DNA from: Physcomitrium patens
Lineage: Eukaryota; Streptophyta; Bryopsida; Funariales; Funariaceae
Assembly: GCF_000002425.4 (NCBI RefSeq)
Contig: NC_037269.1
Span: forward strand, 6,706,172-6,770,171
Length of the DNA: 64,000 nucleotides
Reading direction: 5' to 3'
How positions within the stretch are numbered: the stretch's first letter is position 1; each line of letters starts with the position of its first letter. Made by a program: the position numbers and the translations under genes. Below, piece by piece: positions 11,053-22,061 of this stretch. The notes under the pieces are model-generated. The model was not told where the DNA came from. It did not search any database and saw only the letters and a program-made list of their open reading frames with translations.

Positions 11053-14000
11053 CTATGATAAACAGGAATTGAGGACCATCTTCTGAAGCTCCCTTTTCAG
11101 TTCGACATAATCCCCAGAACGTGCAGCCGTCCAAGCTGACTGCCATCCTGGATGCTCATCGTAACACACGCTCCAGAATCTCCGGATTTCATCAAAGTCC
11201 TGGCGATTCAACCCTCGTAACATTTTGTGCTTCTCCCTATATCTTAATGCAAAAATGGTGTGGACAAGCGCTTCAGTATCATCCCGTTCATCGACCACAA
11301 CTTGGTGATCACCCTCTGCCAACTGTTCTAAAATCCGCTCCGAGGCATACATCACTCCTCCACTGAAGCAAGAAGATTTTTTCTTAGTAACAGCATAACC
11401 CCAATCCAGGATATAGAGCATCTCAGTCTCTTCTAACTCTCTTTTGGCAATCATGATGTTGTCCGGCCGCACATCGCGATTAATGATGCCGTGCTCGTGC
11501 GCCCTTTCAAGAACATCCACGAGCCCTGGCACCAATGACCAACGACTGGAAATTGACTTATGCGATATCCTTTCCCCTACTGGATGGATTCGCAGGGACT
11601 TTTCATCGTCAAACCAGCCTAGCACCTTGGGCACTCCTTTCACATCATTCAAGCAAGTAAGCATTCGATAGTCATTCTGCAAGTTCTTCCCATGAAGCGG
11701 AATTTTTGCCGCATATTCTCTGTCATCCTCGTCTTTCACACAGAGAACATTACTTGTAGCTCCAGACCCCAGAAAACGGATTGGCTCGTACTCGACCCTG
11801 GATACACTTAGTACTGGCACTTCAACCTCAAGGTCGCTGAGACTGCTCTTCAGTAGGGCGCACAGGGACCCACGCACATCGTTTAACTCAACGTGCACTT
11901 CATACGTGAACCTCTTTTTATCTTCCATGATGACCTTAAACCATTGCACCATCTCCAAATCTGTGACGCCTACTAGTACCGAGCGCCTGAAACCCATTAA
12001 GCTCTCCAACATCTTCTCTCCGTATCTTGCAGCTTTTCCAATATTGAAATAGCTGTTGTACTTACCCCCACCTGACTGGAGCTCAAGTATTACCCCAGTC
12101 GTTAAGGGAATTGGATCAACCCCAGCTGATGGAGGTCGTTTGTAAATCAGAACATCTGGCTTTAAAACGGGCCCACAAACAGATGGAGAAGACCCTGTAA
12201 ATTTTATCTTCCAACATGTCGAAGCATCATCTCTCAGTCCGCTCAGAAGCTCTTTAAAGTACTTCTCTGGACTCAGCCCCTTCAAATTTTTCCAACAATC
12301 TTCTGGCCATAAACCTTCTGCCTCCTCACCAGACAAAGGTTTCGGCATAATGAGCCTCACAGTGCTTTTACTTACTCGAATACCTTTATCAACATCACTC
12401 ATTGACGCCATAGAGGAGGAACTTGAATCCAGCTGTAAACGCAACTCTTCCAGCTTTTTCACAACCGTCTGTTCCTGTTTCACGAGGGTCTGTTCCTGTT
12501 TCACGAGAGTCTGCTCTATGCATCCTAGCCGTAAGCTAACCTGTTTCACCACTTCAGCGACAGGCTCTGACGCATGCCCTAATTCACAATGCAATACAAC
12601 CATAAGACAACCATGAGCCACATTCTAGGCCGTTCAAGTAATCACACGCACTGGAGATTCTTAATTACTGAAGTCGCAAAACAAGAGGAAACCCAAACCT
12701 CGAACAGGTGTGATGGAATAGAAAATGTCAGATGCCCGCTCAACAAAAATCAAATTAGAAACACTACCAAAAGAGCCTCCTCCTCATCAGACTTGCAGAC
12801 ATAAAAATAGACAGGATCAGGTTAAAACACGGCAAAATAGTCCCTACTCTACGGGCCAATCTGACAGTGCTGTCGCCGCAGATTTTAGTTTAGAATGTAC
12901 AACTTAAAATTTGCGCTACAAGGGTCCAGTGCATCCTGTTGAGCAGCTGCATAAACCACAAAACAAGTATACATACATAGAGATGCGAGCCTAAATAAGC
13001 AGACCAGACTACCTACGGTTTCGGAAACCTGTGTAGCAATTGTGAAAGAGTAGTGTCCCCTCTAGAAACGAAAAACCCTCAAGGTATAGAATTCCACACC
13101 GACCATCTCAACGCGTTCAGTGACCGCAGGGAAGAAGAAAGAGTGGTGGCTTGGTATATATCGCAGGAACAGCATTAAGGCACCGATACCGAGGCGTAAA
13201 GTGGCAGCAAGAGAAGGCCGAAATCAGGTGAGTTGCGGGAGTGTGTTAGCTGGTTATTAAACACCAGCCATCAGTAACTCTTTATTAGGTAATAATCGTC
13301 TGAGGTTAAGTACCATAAGTTCAAACAGAGGGAGGGAGGGTGGCTTCATGAAGAAAACCATCACCAGTTACCCATGAGTTCGAGAACTAATTGATAAGTA
13401 CCATGCAGACACATGTAAAACCCTTAACAGGTTCACTGGAGGAAAAATTGAAACATATCACTTTTCAATTTGAATACATGCAAGTGTCTCTGAATGACAA
13501 ACACCGAATAAAATTGGGATATGTACTTCCAGGTGTACTTGCATAACCTACATGACCAAGAAGTACCAGAAGAAGAAGAGGACAGGGGGGTGGGGAACAA
13601 TAACTGCTGGCATTGAGTGAAAACTAGAGAACCCTAGAGTGCGAATACAGTAAGACCAAGAACAACATTCAGAAAGATTGAAAACGACAGACCTCTATCA
13701 GTCGTGGAATAAAGCATCGAACAAGCTATCACAAAAAACCCAATTGTTCTACTCAAAAAAACATACCAGGAATAGGAGTTTGTAAGAATGCATGCTTCAG
13801 GACTTAAGATATTGATTAAGTTACCAAGATAAGAAGGAGAATCATACCTGTAGGAGGTGCTACCCCTACGCCAACCCTTATTCCATAACCATGAACTGAA
13901 CCCTCGCCCATGAATATGAACCGGACAAGATCCTAATAGGACTCCTAGTCAAAGGGAAGAAGTGGATATAATCAAGTGTTAGAACAAGTGATTTTACCTG

Positions 14001-14193
14001 AAATATCAGCCTTGAGCAGCAGCAGTTCCTTTGCCCGCAGTTGCTCCTCCTTTTTCCGCAACTGCTCCTCCTTTTTCCCCCAGTAAGCAAACGCGGCCTC
14101 TGTGGCAGCCTGCGTCACTTGTTCTTCCGCATAAATAATCTGTTGCTCTACTTTCCTAATCTCTTGCTTCACGTCTTCAATTTCGGTATCCAT
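11053..14193 (-). CDS. Coiled-coil / PD-(D/E)XK-like nuclease / protein kinase (CRN-like architecture)
   Basis: Two exons, 14193-13998 and 12578-11053, are separated by a 1419-base GT..AG intron. They join in phase (G + GG) to give 573 residues. Residues 1-~125 form a coiled coil with heptad-like KKEEQLR and KQEQTLV repeats running across the splice. A nuclease-like domain follows, with PDVLIY (~206-211), ELQ (~231-233, in the E-x-K position) and a later Q. The kinase domain (~330-573) has GSGATSNV, the AAK lysine (~357), an HRD-like NRDVRPDN, DWG in place of DFG and an APE-like ASE. The Lys, both Asp and Asn of catalysis are present, so kinase activity is plausible. A nuclease fold followed by a kinase is known from Crinkler (CRN) proteins of oomycetes, fungi and some plants; membership is inference. 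An ATG at 12621 lies inside the intron and was not used. A 5'-UTR intron (14666-14222, GTAAGT..CAG) precedes the start. The gene looks intact. Confidence 0.8.
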
Positions 14194-14666
14194 TGTCTTG
14201 AAATGCCTACGTGACCACCACCTGTAACATGCAACCTCAGCAGCAATTCATCAGAACGCTGTCACACGTAAACGAAAGCAGTGCTCGAAATGCATTCAAA
14301 ACTCCGCATACAAAACTCCGCTCAGCCAAAACAAACCCCGACAGACACAACAAGCAGAAAGAGAAAAATCAGCTGCGAAACCACAATCAAACCTCACGGC
14401 GCGCACGCCAGCCACTCCTAAACCCTCCCGAATCATGCCTCACAACTTATTCCATAACAACATAAATAATCACCCTGATATTCACCATAGAGACTCGAAA
14501 TTCACCGCAGAAACACGAAACATGGAGGGGCGGCTGACCCCGGCCAAGAAAATCAACGACCCCTGGAAAAGCAAACCGGCGCTGGAAGTGCAAGAGGAAA
14601 CGAAGCTAGACAACAATGAGATACTTGTGGACGACTCAAGAGCTCAACAGCGACAGAGTAACTTAC

Positions 14667-15173
14667 CGGTACGAGGAAGGCGAGGGTAGTAATAGAACAG
14701 AAGAAAGCGATCAAGCTAAGGTCAAGCGATGGAACTGCCCGTCGTGAGAAAGGCTCTCTACCTCCGCCAGGATCATTCTTGTCAATCACGCCCATCAACG
14801 AAGCTACCCAACGAAACGAAGATGTAGACTCGGAAGGAGCAAAATCAAACATTATACATGAGCGCATGGAAAAACAGAAATCCTAGCGCAAGGAAGATAA
14901 GAAAACCCTAGCCAACTCAGAGGTCTGCAGCACACCCAAATCCAAGAATGCGATACACTGCATCCTAAGACGGGAGACAAACCGTGGCGAGCCCGATTAC
15001 TGATCCGGCACAAAGAATTCAAATCACAATCAGGCGCAAACAGCTGGGCGTACGTTTGTGGGGCATCGAGACACACGTAAAGTCTGGCAGAGAATGTGGA
15101 TGTTTGACATTTGCTTTATGTTTGCATCCCGTGCATTGAAATCAGCAAGTCTTCGCTTCGCTTCAAGTTGTTG
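14667..15173 (-). promoter_or_regulatory. Probable 5' UTR exon and promoter of the nuclease-kinase gene
   Basis: A consensus donor (GTAAGT at 14666) ends a likely non-coding exon here: joining to the next exon brings a stop codon just before the ATG at 14193, so this part is leader. GC content is higher than in the flanks. No TATA box was identified with confidence, and the transcription start is unknown. Confidence 0.4.
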
Positions 15174-15222
15174 CCCTGACAATAAACCTCGCCCTCGTCT
15201 TCAATGCAAGTCACTTGAAAAT
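15174..15222. repeat. Single terminal fragment of the Mutator-type MITE
   Basis: It begins CCCTGACAATAAACC and matches the left end of the MITE at 16703-16992 for about 40 bases. No matching right end was found, so it is a truncated copy. Confidence 0.7.
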
Positions 15223-16639
15223 GAGCCCCCACTTGTTAATACATACCAAAATTTCAAGAAAAATAATCTTCCAAACTAACTCTAGCATGCATATAATGCA
15301 ACAAACCACACTACAAAATTCTAAATAACACTTAAGGTATAAAAATCTAAATTTGACCTTATAAATAAGGGTAGAAAACCTCCACACACCTAAAAATATA
15401 TATAAATTAAAAAATATGTGAAAAATCATTTTTAAAAGTTTTTAAAATTAGACTATAAAGAATTAACCATCTAAAAGTGAATGACTATGGAGGTAAAAAA
15501 TTTCAAAACTTAAAGAGTTGTACTACCCTTGTTTTACCAAGGTAGTAGATCTCTTTGTTCTTAAAAATGTATTAAAAAAATCACCAATGCTTAAGTATTT
15601 ATACTTTAAACTTTATAGAAAACTAGACTTCAGCATACATTTGGGAACATTAAATTACATAAGAAATTTGAAAGAATCATGACGTTATGATTTTATGAAG
15701 TTGACGTTCTCTTCAGCCACGGTTAGTGTATCCTAACAACTTTGAAAATCCATTAAAATTCAATTCTAGCTTCAAATCAAGCCTGTTTGATGTTGTTGGA
15801 AAGCTAGTGACTAAAAGAAGATTTTTCCTTAATCTTCCAATGAAATATTGAAGAAAAAACAAATGGCACTTCAAAAACCAAGGCTAATGCATATTAGATT
15901 GAAAGTTTATTGAATTAACACCCACACAAAACTTTGGCATAGCTTCGCCATAGAAAATGGAAAGAGAGAGGGAAAGAAGCTATTGGAACCTCCTAATCCC
16001 AATGCTAAAAGTCCCTAAGGATGACCACTAAATCCCCACCCTTGAATTTACAAATCCTATCCTAAAATCAAAGGTCCAAAAACCACCTACCATAAACTCG
16101 ATTTTTGGGCTGGATCCCTTGTGAATCACAAATTTATACTTTTTGGCAAAATTAATACCACCAATACGTTCAAAACACGTTTTTACCTGAACAAAGACTA
16201 TTTACTTGCCCAAATCCACATTTCAAAATATCCAAAATTAACTATTATAGTGATTTTATTATAGTTTTTCAATTTTAGAATTAACCATTCTTGGTAAATC
16301 TTCAAAGATTTCAATTGGTCCTTCACTTCAAACAAGTCAAAAACTACTCTTGACCCTCCATTTAATCACTAGTATTTGAAATACATGATAATTAGCCTAC
16401 ATTTTCAAAAAAACCAATAGAGGTCGCTTTCATAGTAATTAAAAGGAAAATTTATTTTCTAAGGAAAGCAAATAATATCTACTCTCTTATAAATATATAC
16501 ATTATTTTCATTTTAATATGGTGATCAAATCACCAAATGCAAAATAATTAAAATAAGTTAAAAAGACATAACTCTATTTACTACCTTTCTAACTTAATAT
16601 TAATATTATTAATTATAAAGGAAATTAATATGAAGAAAA
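15223..16639. other. AT-rich intergenic stretch, no gene seen
   Basis: No long frame, RNA gene or element terminus was recognised. The composition is about three quarters A+T with many A- and T-runs. Confidence 0.5.
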
Positions 16640-17450
16640 CCTAATTAATCAATGAAGCTATTTTTTATGTGCACAAGATGCAATTGAATGCCACTCTATG
16701 ACCCCTGACAATAAACCTCGCCCTCATCTTCAATGCAAGTCACTCTATAATAGAAAACCTGGCTCCTATTTTGTGGTTGTTATGGGGCCCCCCCTAAAAT
16801 CAAACTCCCTCTTGCCATTGAAAAAAAATCCAAAACAAGGTCCCTTAGACCAATTTGGAGTTGCAAACCCCAATTTTGGAAAAAAAAATCCCACAAAAAG
16901 AATGTAAAGGGGTGAAAATAGGCATTTCAGAAAATTGGGCCTCCACTGAACAATGTTTGCATTGAAGACGAGGGTGAGATTTATTGTCAGGGCTCTATGA
17001 CAGGTTACATGTTCTTTATTGAGATGGAAACCATCTTATGGAATTGTAAGAGGCAACCAACAATTGTCTTGTCTACTACAGAGACAAAATACAAGGCTAC
17101 AAGCCATTGCACAAAGGAGGCCATATAATAGAGAAAGTTGTTGGGGAATGTCAAATTTGTGTAAGGAGCAACATGCATCATGTATGACAATCAAGGATCA
17201 TTGCACATGCGAAGGATGCCAGTACATTATGCTCATGACTATCAATTCATCCTATAACCAACCATGAATATATGAGCTAAGACATCACTAGATGATATAG
17301 GAAGTATATGGAATTTCAACCTGCTAATTTTATTGGAAGGAAAAGAAGTCATTTTTATGGAATTTCAACAGACTAATTTTATCAGAAGAAAAAGAAGTCA
17401 ATTTCTTCAAAACACACCAGGTCTCATAGTGTGGTCATGTGTGCTTGCGC
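16640..17450 (+). mobile_element. Ty1/copia fossil (RNase H region)
   Basis: The conserved copia RNase H blocks are recognisable: a TTGYVF-like motif just right of 17000, then KRQPTIVLSTTE and SHCTKEA, then the DNQGS-like region near 17190. The family is Ty1/copia. It is an old, broken remnant with several breaks and no LTR visible in the window. A MITE has been inserted into it at 16703-16992. Confidence 0.7.
16703..16992. mobile_element. Mutator-type MITE with 9-bp target duplication
   Basis: The 290-bp element has terminal inverted repeats of about 40 bases: left CCCTGACAATAAACC, right end reading the same inward with few changes. It is flanked on both sides by the 9-bp direct repeat CTCTATGAC (16694-16702 and 16993-17001). 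A 9-bp duplication and long TIRs are typical of Mutator-like elements. No transposase is encoded. The target is the copia RNase H fossil. Confidence 0.9.
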
Positions 17451-17523
17451 TCCTCTAGCATGTCCTTGGTCAATATTGGATGTTTCTGAAACAAGCAACA
17501 AGATTTTTAATATGTCTGATTAA

Positions 17524-18120
17524 CCCTTAAAGGCCAGAGAAGCCACATTTGGGTTGCAACTTGATGTTTTTTTTGTATTTGACAAACAAGGCATAAGAAT
17601 TAATGTATATGGTAGTTACATAAATTTGTATCCATGTTGAGCCTGATCCAATGACACATGACATTTTGAATTAGGATCGATATTCCACCTACTATGGTCA
17701 TGGAAGTTGCAAAATGGTCATGTATTCTACAAATATGATGTTATATTTGAACATGATAAGGTTCAGATTTTGAAATGACCCCCAAATGAAAAACATTTAT
17801 GTACACTAGGGTCAATTTCGGCACTCTTGTTCTGAATAATTATTTTTATCCCGAAATAGAACTTCAGCAAGTGTCTAAAAATAGAATATTCTTCAAAATT
17901 CTATTTTTCACTATTTAAAAAGTTTGATGTTCTTTTTTCAAATTTTCAAAATTTTCTGGCAGCTATTTTTATAGATATTTTTTGCTGGACTTGACCCTAG
18001 GGTACGGTAGTTGAACAATCTTCAACCCAAAGGTGTATGTCTTGCTATATTTACTACATTCTTTGTATGTTAAAAGTAAACACATGACCGTATATGTGGA
18101 CCTCCACTGATCTTTAAGGG
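17524..18120. mobile_element. TTAA-flanked MITE, copy A (piggyBac-like)
   Basis: The 597-bp element starts CCCTTAAAGGCCAG and ends with the inverse CTTTAAGGG. It is flanked on both sides by TTAA (17520-17523, 18121-18124). TTAA target sites with CCC termini are the signature of piggyBac-type elements. Its right half shares sequence with copies B and C (for example TTGAACAATCTTCAACCCA). It is non-coding. Confidence 0.8.
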
Positions 18121-18124
18121 TTAA

Positions 18125-18344
18125 CCTTTAAACGTGAGAATGTGGCCACCGTATTCTACATGAATAATGTCATATTTTGAAACTTGTTAAGGTTCACTTA
18201 TTGGAACAATCTCCAAATGAAAGATGTTAGTTGAAGAATCTTCAATCCAGAGGTGTAAGTCTTGCTAAATTTCAAAACATTTTCTGTATTCTACATAGTA
18301 AACTAAGTGCATCGTACATACGTTTTACAACTGACGTTTAAGGG
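18125..18344. mobile_element. TTAA-type MITE, copy B
   Basis: The 220-bp element has termini CCTTTAAACGTGAG and CTGACGTTTAAGG. It directly abuts copy A, sharing the TTAA at 18121-18124; the right flank reads CTAG, one or two changes from TTAA. It ends 7 bases from the splice donor of a RAB3GAP1-like exon, so it sits at the start of that intron. Confidence 0.75.
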
Positions 18345-18351
18345 CTAGTAC

Positions 18352-21300
18352 CTGAGTGAGAGCGTGTAAGCTGCGCTTCTGCTCCCAGAGGCATCAGCTT
18401 GCCCACCTGTCCGGCTGAACCCTCCCTCTCAACATCCATGTCTTTGGTTGCGTCATCGATTCCATTTACTGCCAAATCCTGCAACACCAGTCAACAGTTT
18501 AGATTGTTCTCTGCAGGAATGTATGCACTCTGCAGCATCAAATCAGATATTCACCTGAAAACCATGATCCTCCTTAATGGCGCCTAGCCGTGATGCTTTC
18601 TCCTCAATACACAAGGCAAGCTGAAAACAGAAAGACAATCCTTCTTAGTATAAAACTCGCCCCAAGTATAAATGTCTCTTCACAAAGACATTCCTGAAAA
18701 CAAAACCGCAGGTATAAATTGTACCATTTGCAGCTTTTGATGTAGTAAACATGATTCCAGATCAGGGGATCCATCCACAGACACCTTGGCAGCCGATAGC
18801 CTTCATCCCAGCACCAGCGGACCTCCCAGACGAAATCGATCCACAGGACAGCTATGGCTGCATAATGATGTATCCACACAAAAAATTAAGGAAGATACCT
18901 TCAATATTGAATACAATAACTAGTATTTTCAGTACCTCGGATGTTGCAGGTGTCGAATTGAAGGGCATGAAGGCAAAACAGAGAAATTAGAGAATCTAAA
19001 GGTGCTGCTTTGATAGCTTTATGATTGATGTGTCCACCTTGCTCATCTGATGTGTCTGAAAGAAGCCCAAACAAGTCTCAGTTTCAGGTAGTAAGTTACA
19101 TTTGACTCAGGGAAAGATAGAAGAAAGCTCTTACCTTCTTCAAATAGATCCTTGATGACATGCTCCAGCACAGTTGGCTGTGGAACCATGGGATGATGCA
19201 TCAAGTGCTTGACATTTAAAGAATCTACAGGAAAATTTAAGCGTGTCATTTAGAAATTTCAACACCTTAGAAAGCTTGAGTACACCAAAATTTACAGAAA
19301 GATTATTATGGTCTTAAACTGAGATCTAAGTTGTGAAATACAATATGGAAATTTAGGGCTAGTATTCGCACCAGCCGCAAAGTCCTCAACAAAATGAGAT
19401 TGAGAGGAGACATGAAAGGCGTCCATTAGAGCTCACAGACGTCCTGCAAAGCCAACAAACTCAGTTTCATTCGTGCCTGCCGTGCAAACAACAAACAGCC
19501 GCATTCAAAGCCATGCCATGATATCGACAGTTCCAATGTACAATACCTCAGGAATTCAAAATCCTTCAAGATTAACGTCCTTCCCGATCATGTGCTAGAA
19601 CTTGAAAATAATACAAACTTAAACCACCAAAAGATAACACTTTACTTACTGATCCTTGACTTTGACTATAGTGAGAGCCCACTTGTCTGCTTCTGTAGGG
19701 GACAGCTTTTCATAATTAGTCGCCTCTGATGCATTCTTCAGCAGCAAATTGACTCATATCCTGGACAGCAAAATGTCAGTTGGCTTACACTGTAATTAAT
19801 CATGATAAAAAAGACTGCCTAGTGATGGTACCTTTCACAGGATCCTCCACTGAATGCCACTCAGCCCAAGCACAATCCTCATCCCAAGCCAACTCGTCAA
19901 ACAGGTCATCATCATAATTTAAGATGGGCTAAGCATCAGATTCACGAAATTTGAAGCCTGGCATGGGCATCCTGTATGTTAACTACGTTGTGAATTCCAC
20001 ATCCGATGACGGGAGGTCGGAAGCCCCTATTGCAAAAGCCTTCACAGCCCACATGAGGCCAACCTCAGATGTAGTGTGTCCAACCATCTGCACTAAACAA
20101 TTTCATGCATACGTCCAGGATACTCAGAAGCAGCAGGTTAGTCTTACCACTTCCGTATTGAAAAATTTGTACAAGCCGACTAATTGCGAAAATTCCTCTG
20201 GAATGCAGCTCCCCAAGCGATCTGTTTCGTATCTCGCACTGAAGGCTTTTTCCTCTAATTCCATAATATGCTTTCCATGCAGGAACATGCACAGGGACGA
20301 AGGCTGCCAAGTTACTTCCAAACAACATGCACTCAATTAAAGCCCTTCTTACAAGGTCATATCCAAGGCTAAATGTCAGAAACAAACCTGCCGCAGTTAG
20401 ATAGAGCAACAGCCATGGTACTCAAGAGGAGTGTCGCCCCTGGAGCATCCAGAACCACACCACTCATGCTCATAGGTGAGACAACCTCCAGCCATCAGAT
20501 GCATATTCAGATATGTGACTGGCACAACCCTTAAACGTCAGAAGGTGCCACTTGTGGCCACGGTATTCTACATGTATGATGTCGTATTTCAACATCAGAA
20601 GGTTCACATAATGAAATGACCTCCAATTGAAAGATGTTACTTGAAGAATCTACAATTCAAAGTTGTAAGTCTTCCTAGATTTTGATACATAAATTGTTTT
20701 CTACAGAGTTATAATACATGCCTGTATATACGGTTCCCAACTGACGTTAAAGAGTTGAGGTGTCTCTACTGTCATTAGCTATAACAACTTGAAAGCCTCT
20801 TGAATTGATCCACATGTTTTGAAATCAAAGACCCACCAGAAAATCCACAATGCCTTGACACAGTTGCGAGGGAAGCAGACCGTCCTCCCATTCACCTCTA
20901 CTACCTGCAAATATTGGACAAATTCAAAGTTTTCATGAGATGCATGTGGAGGAAATCTACCTTGATCAGATTTTATACTAATTAGTGTCTATTTAATTTT
21001 AAGGTTAAAGCATGTCATTTACCTCAGAATTGTTTTTACCTCAAGCTTATGTGAACGTTTACATTCACATTCAACGTAAAGAAGTTGATATATGAAAGTG
21101 AGAGATTAACTTACGCTCCTCATTGTTGACTTGGAAGTAGTAATCAATTCCATAGTTTTTAGAGTCATAAGGTAGCTCTTGGTGAACTTTATAAAGCCCA
21201 AGTGTGCCCTCAACTTCTGTACCTGAATCCTATAAAACCATAGAGGTGTCATTTTGTGTTTGAAGATCATACTATCGATTTAGCACGTCAAATTCGCAAA

Positions 21301-22061
21301 GTCTATTGCATTGCCCGAAATAGTACAGGGTTTATTAGAGTTACTCACCTCAAGAGCAGACACCCAAACAATTTGCCATTCCCGCACAATCTCCTCAACT
21401 TTCACAATAAACCTACATAAGAAAGAATCACACATCTAAACCCTCCCTTGTAAACCTATCAGCAGAAAAAATATTAAAAAGATCAGCCAGGGATTAAGTG
21501 AATTATCTCTCCCAAGGTGCCAAAGCATCCACCACTAATTATCATCAAAACTCACACCACATGCAAATCCATAAACCTAAATCCTAGCCACAAAAGACAG
21601 ACACATCACCCTCATGATGCCCGATCCACAAATCCCTCCATTTCAACCAACATCCAAAATACAACCAAAGCAAGAAAAAATATTTTACTTTATTTTTTGA
21701 ACTTAGAAAAAAATGCACAACACACATGAATGAACTGGTATAAACCTAGACCCTCATACAGATCCATCACCACCACCATGATGATGATAATGTGTAATTA
21801 TGAAAGTCCAATACAATTCAATTTCCAAAATTCACAAATGCACCTCCTACATAAACCTAAATCTTAAAAACCATCATCATGGTGGTGATGAATCTGTATG
21901 AAAGTTCTAAAAAATACAAATAAAATTCCAAATGATTCGATTCCAAAATTCACAAATGCAGCTAAACCTTGAAACAAAGCAGCAGGCACATGAGGGGGGT
22001 GAGGTTGGATCGGCCCACTTACATCATCAGTGAGATCAGACTCCTTCCGCTTAAGAGCCAT
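18352..22061 (-). pseudogene. RAB3GAP1-like (Rab3 GTPase-activating protein catalytic subunit), damaged and 3'-truncated
   Basis: At least a dozen exons with GT..AG borders follow the order of RAB3GAP1: 22061-22023 (start), 21412-21349 (FIVKVEEIVREW, matching the family's N-terminal FISKVEEVLNDW block), 21229-21115, 20904-20837, about 20485-20388 (VVLDAPGATLLLS), 20314-20148 (FVPVHVPAWKAYYG), 19928-19832 (EWHSVEDPVK), 19752-19651, 19224-19135, 19055-18936, 18857-18725 (AIAVLWIDFVWEVRWCW), 18620-18555, 18478-18352. LLHQKLQM spans a splice as in the human protein. RAB3GAP1 pairs with RAB3GAP2, acting on Rab3 and Rab18 at membranes. Two exons need a frame change (near 20255, beside A5, and near 18787). 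One link near the start lacks matching phase. The C-terminal third is absent, replaced by MITEs. It is probably a pseudogene, though indel errors in the assembly could mimic part of this. Confidence 0.8.
20528..20754. mobile_element. TTAA-type MITE, copy C
   Basis: The 227-bp element has termini CCCTTAAACGTCAG and CTGACGTTAAAGAG and close internal similarity to copy B, including ATTCTACATG and the AAAGATGTTA-TTGAAGAATC block. Flanks (ACAA / TTGA) are decayed forms of TTAA. It lies in an intron of the RAB3GAP1-like gene between exons 20904-20837 and 20485-20388. Confidence 0.75.

Noticed and set aside
12579-12621. ATG at 12621 as start of a 522-codon single-exon kinase
   Set aside because: A phase-matching acceptor at 12580-12579 and an upstream exon that continues the coiled coil make this ATG intronic.
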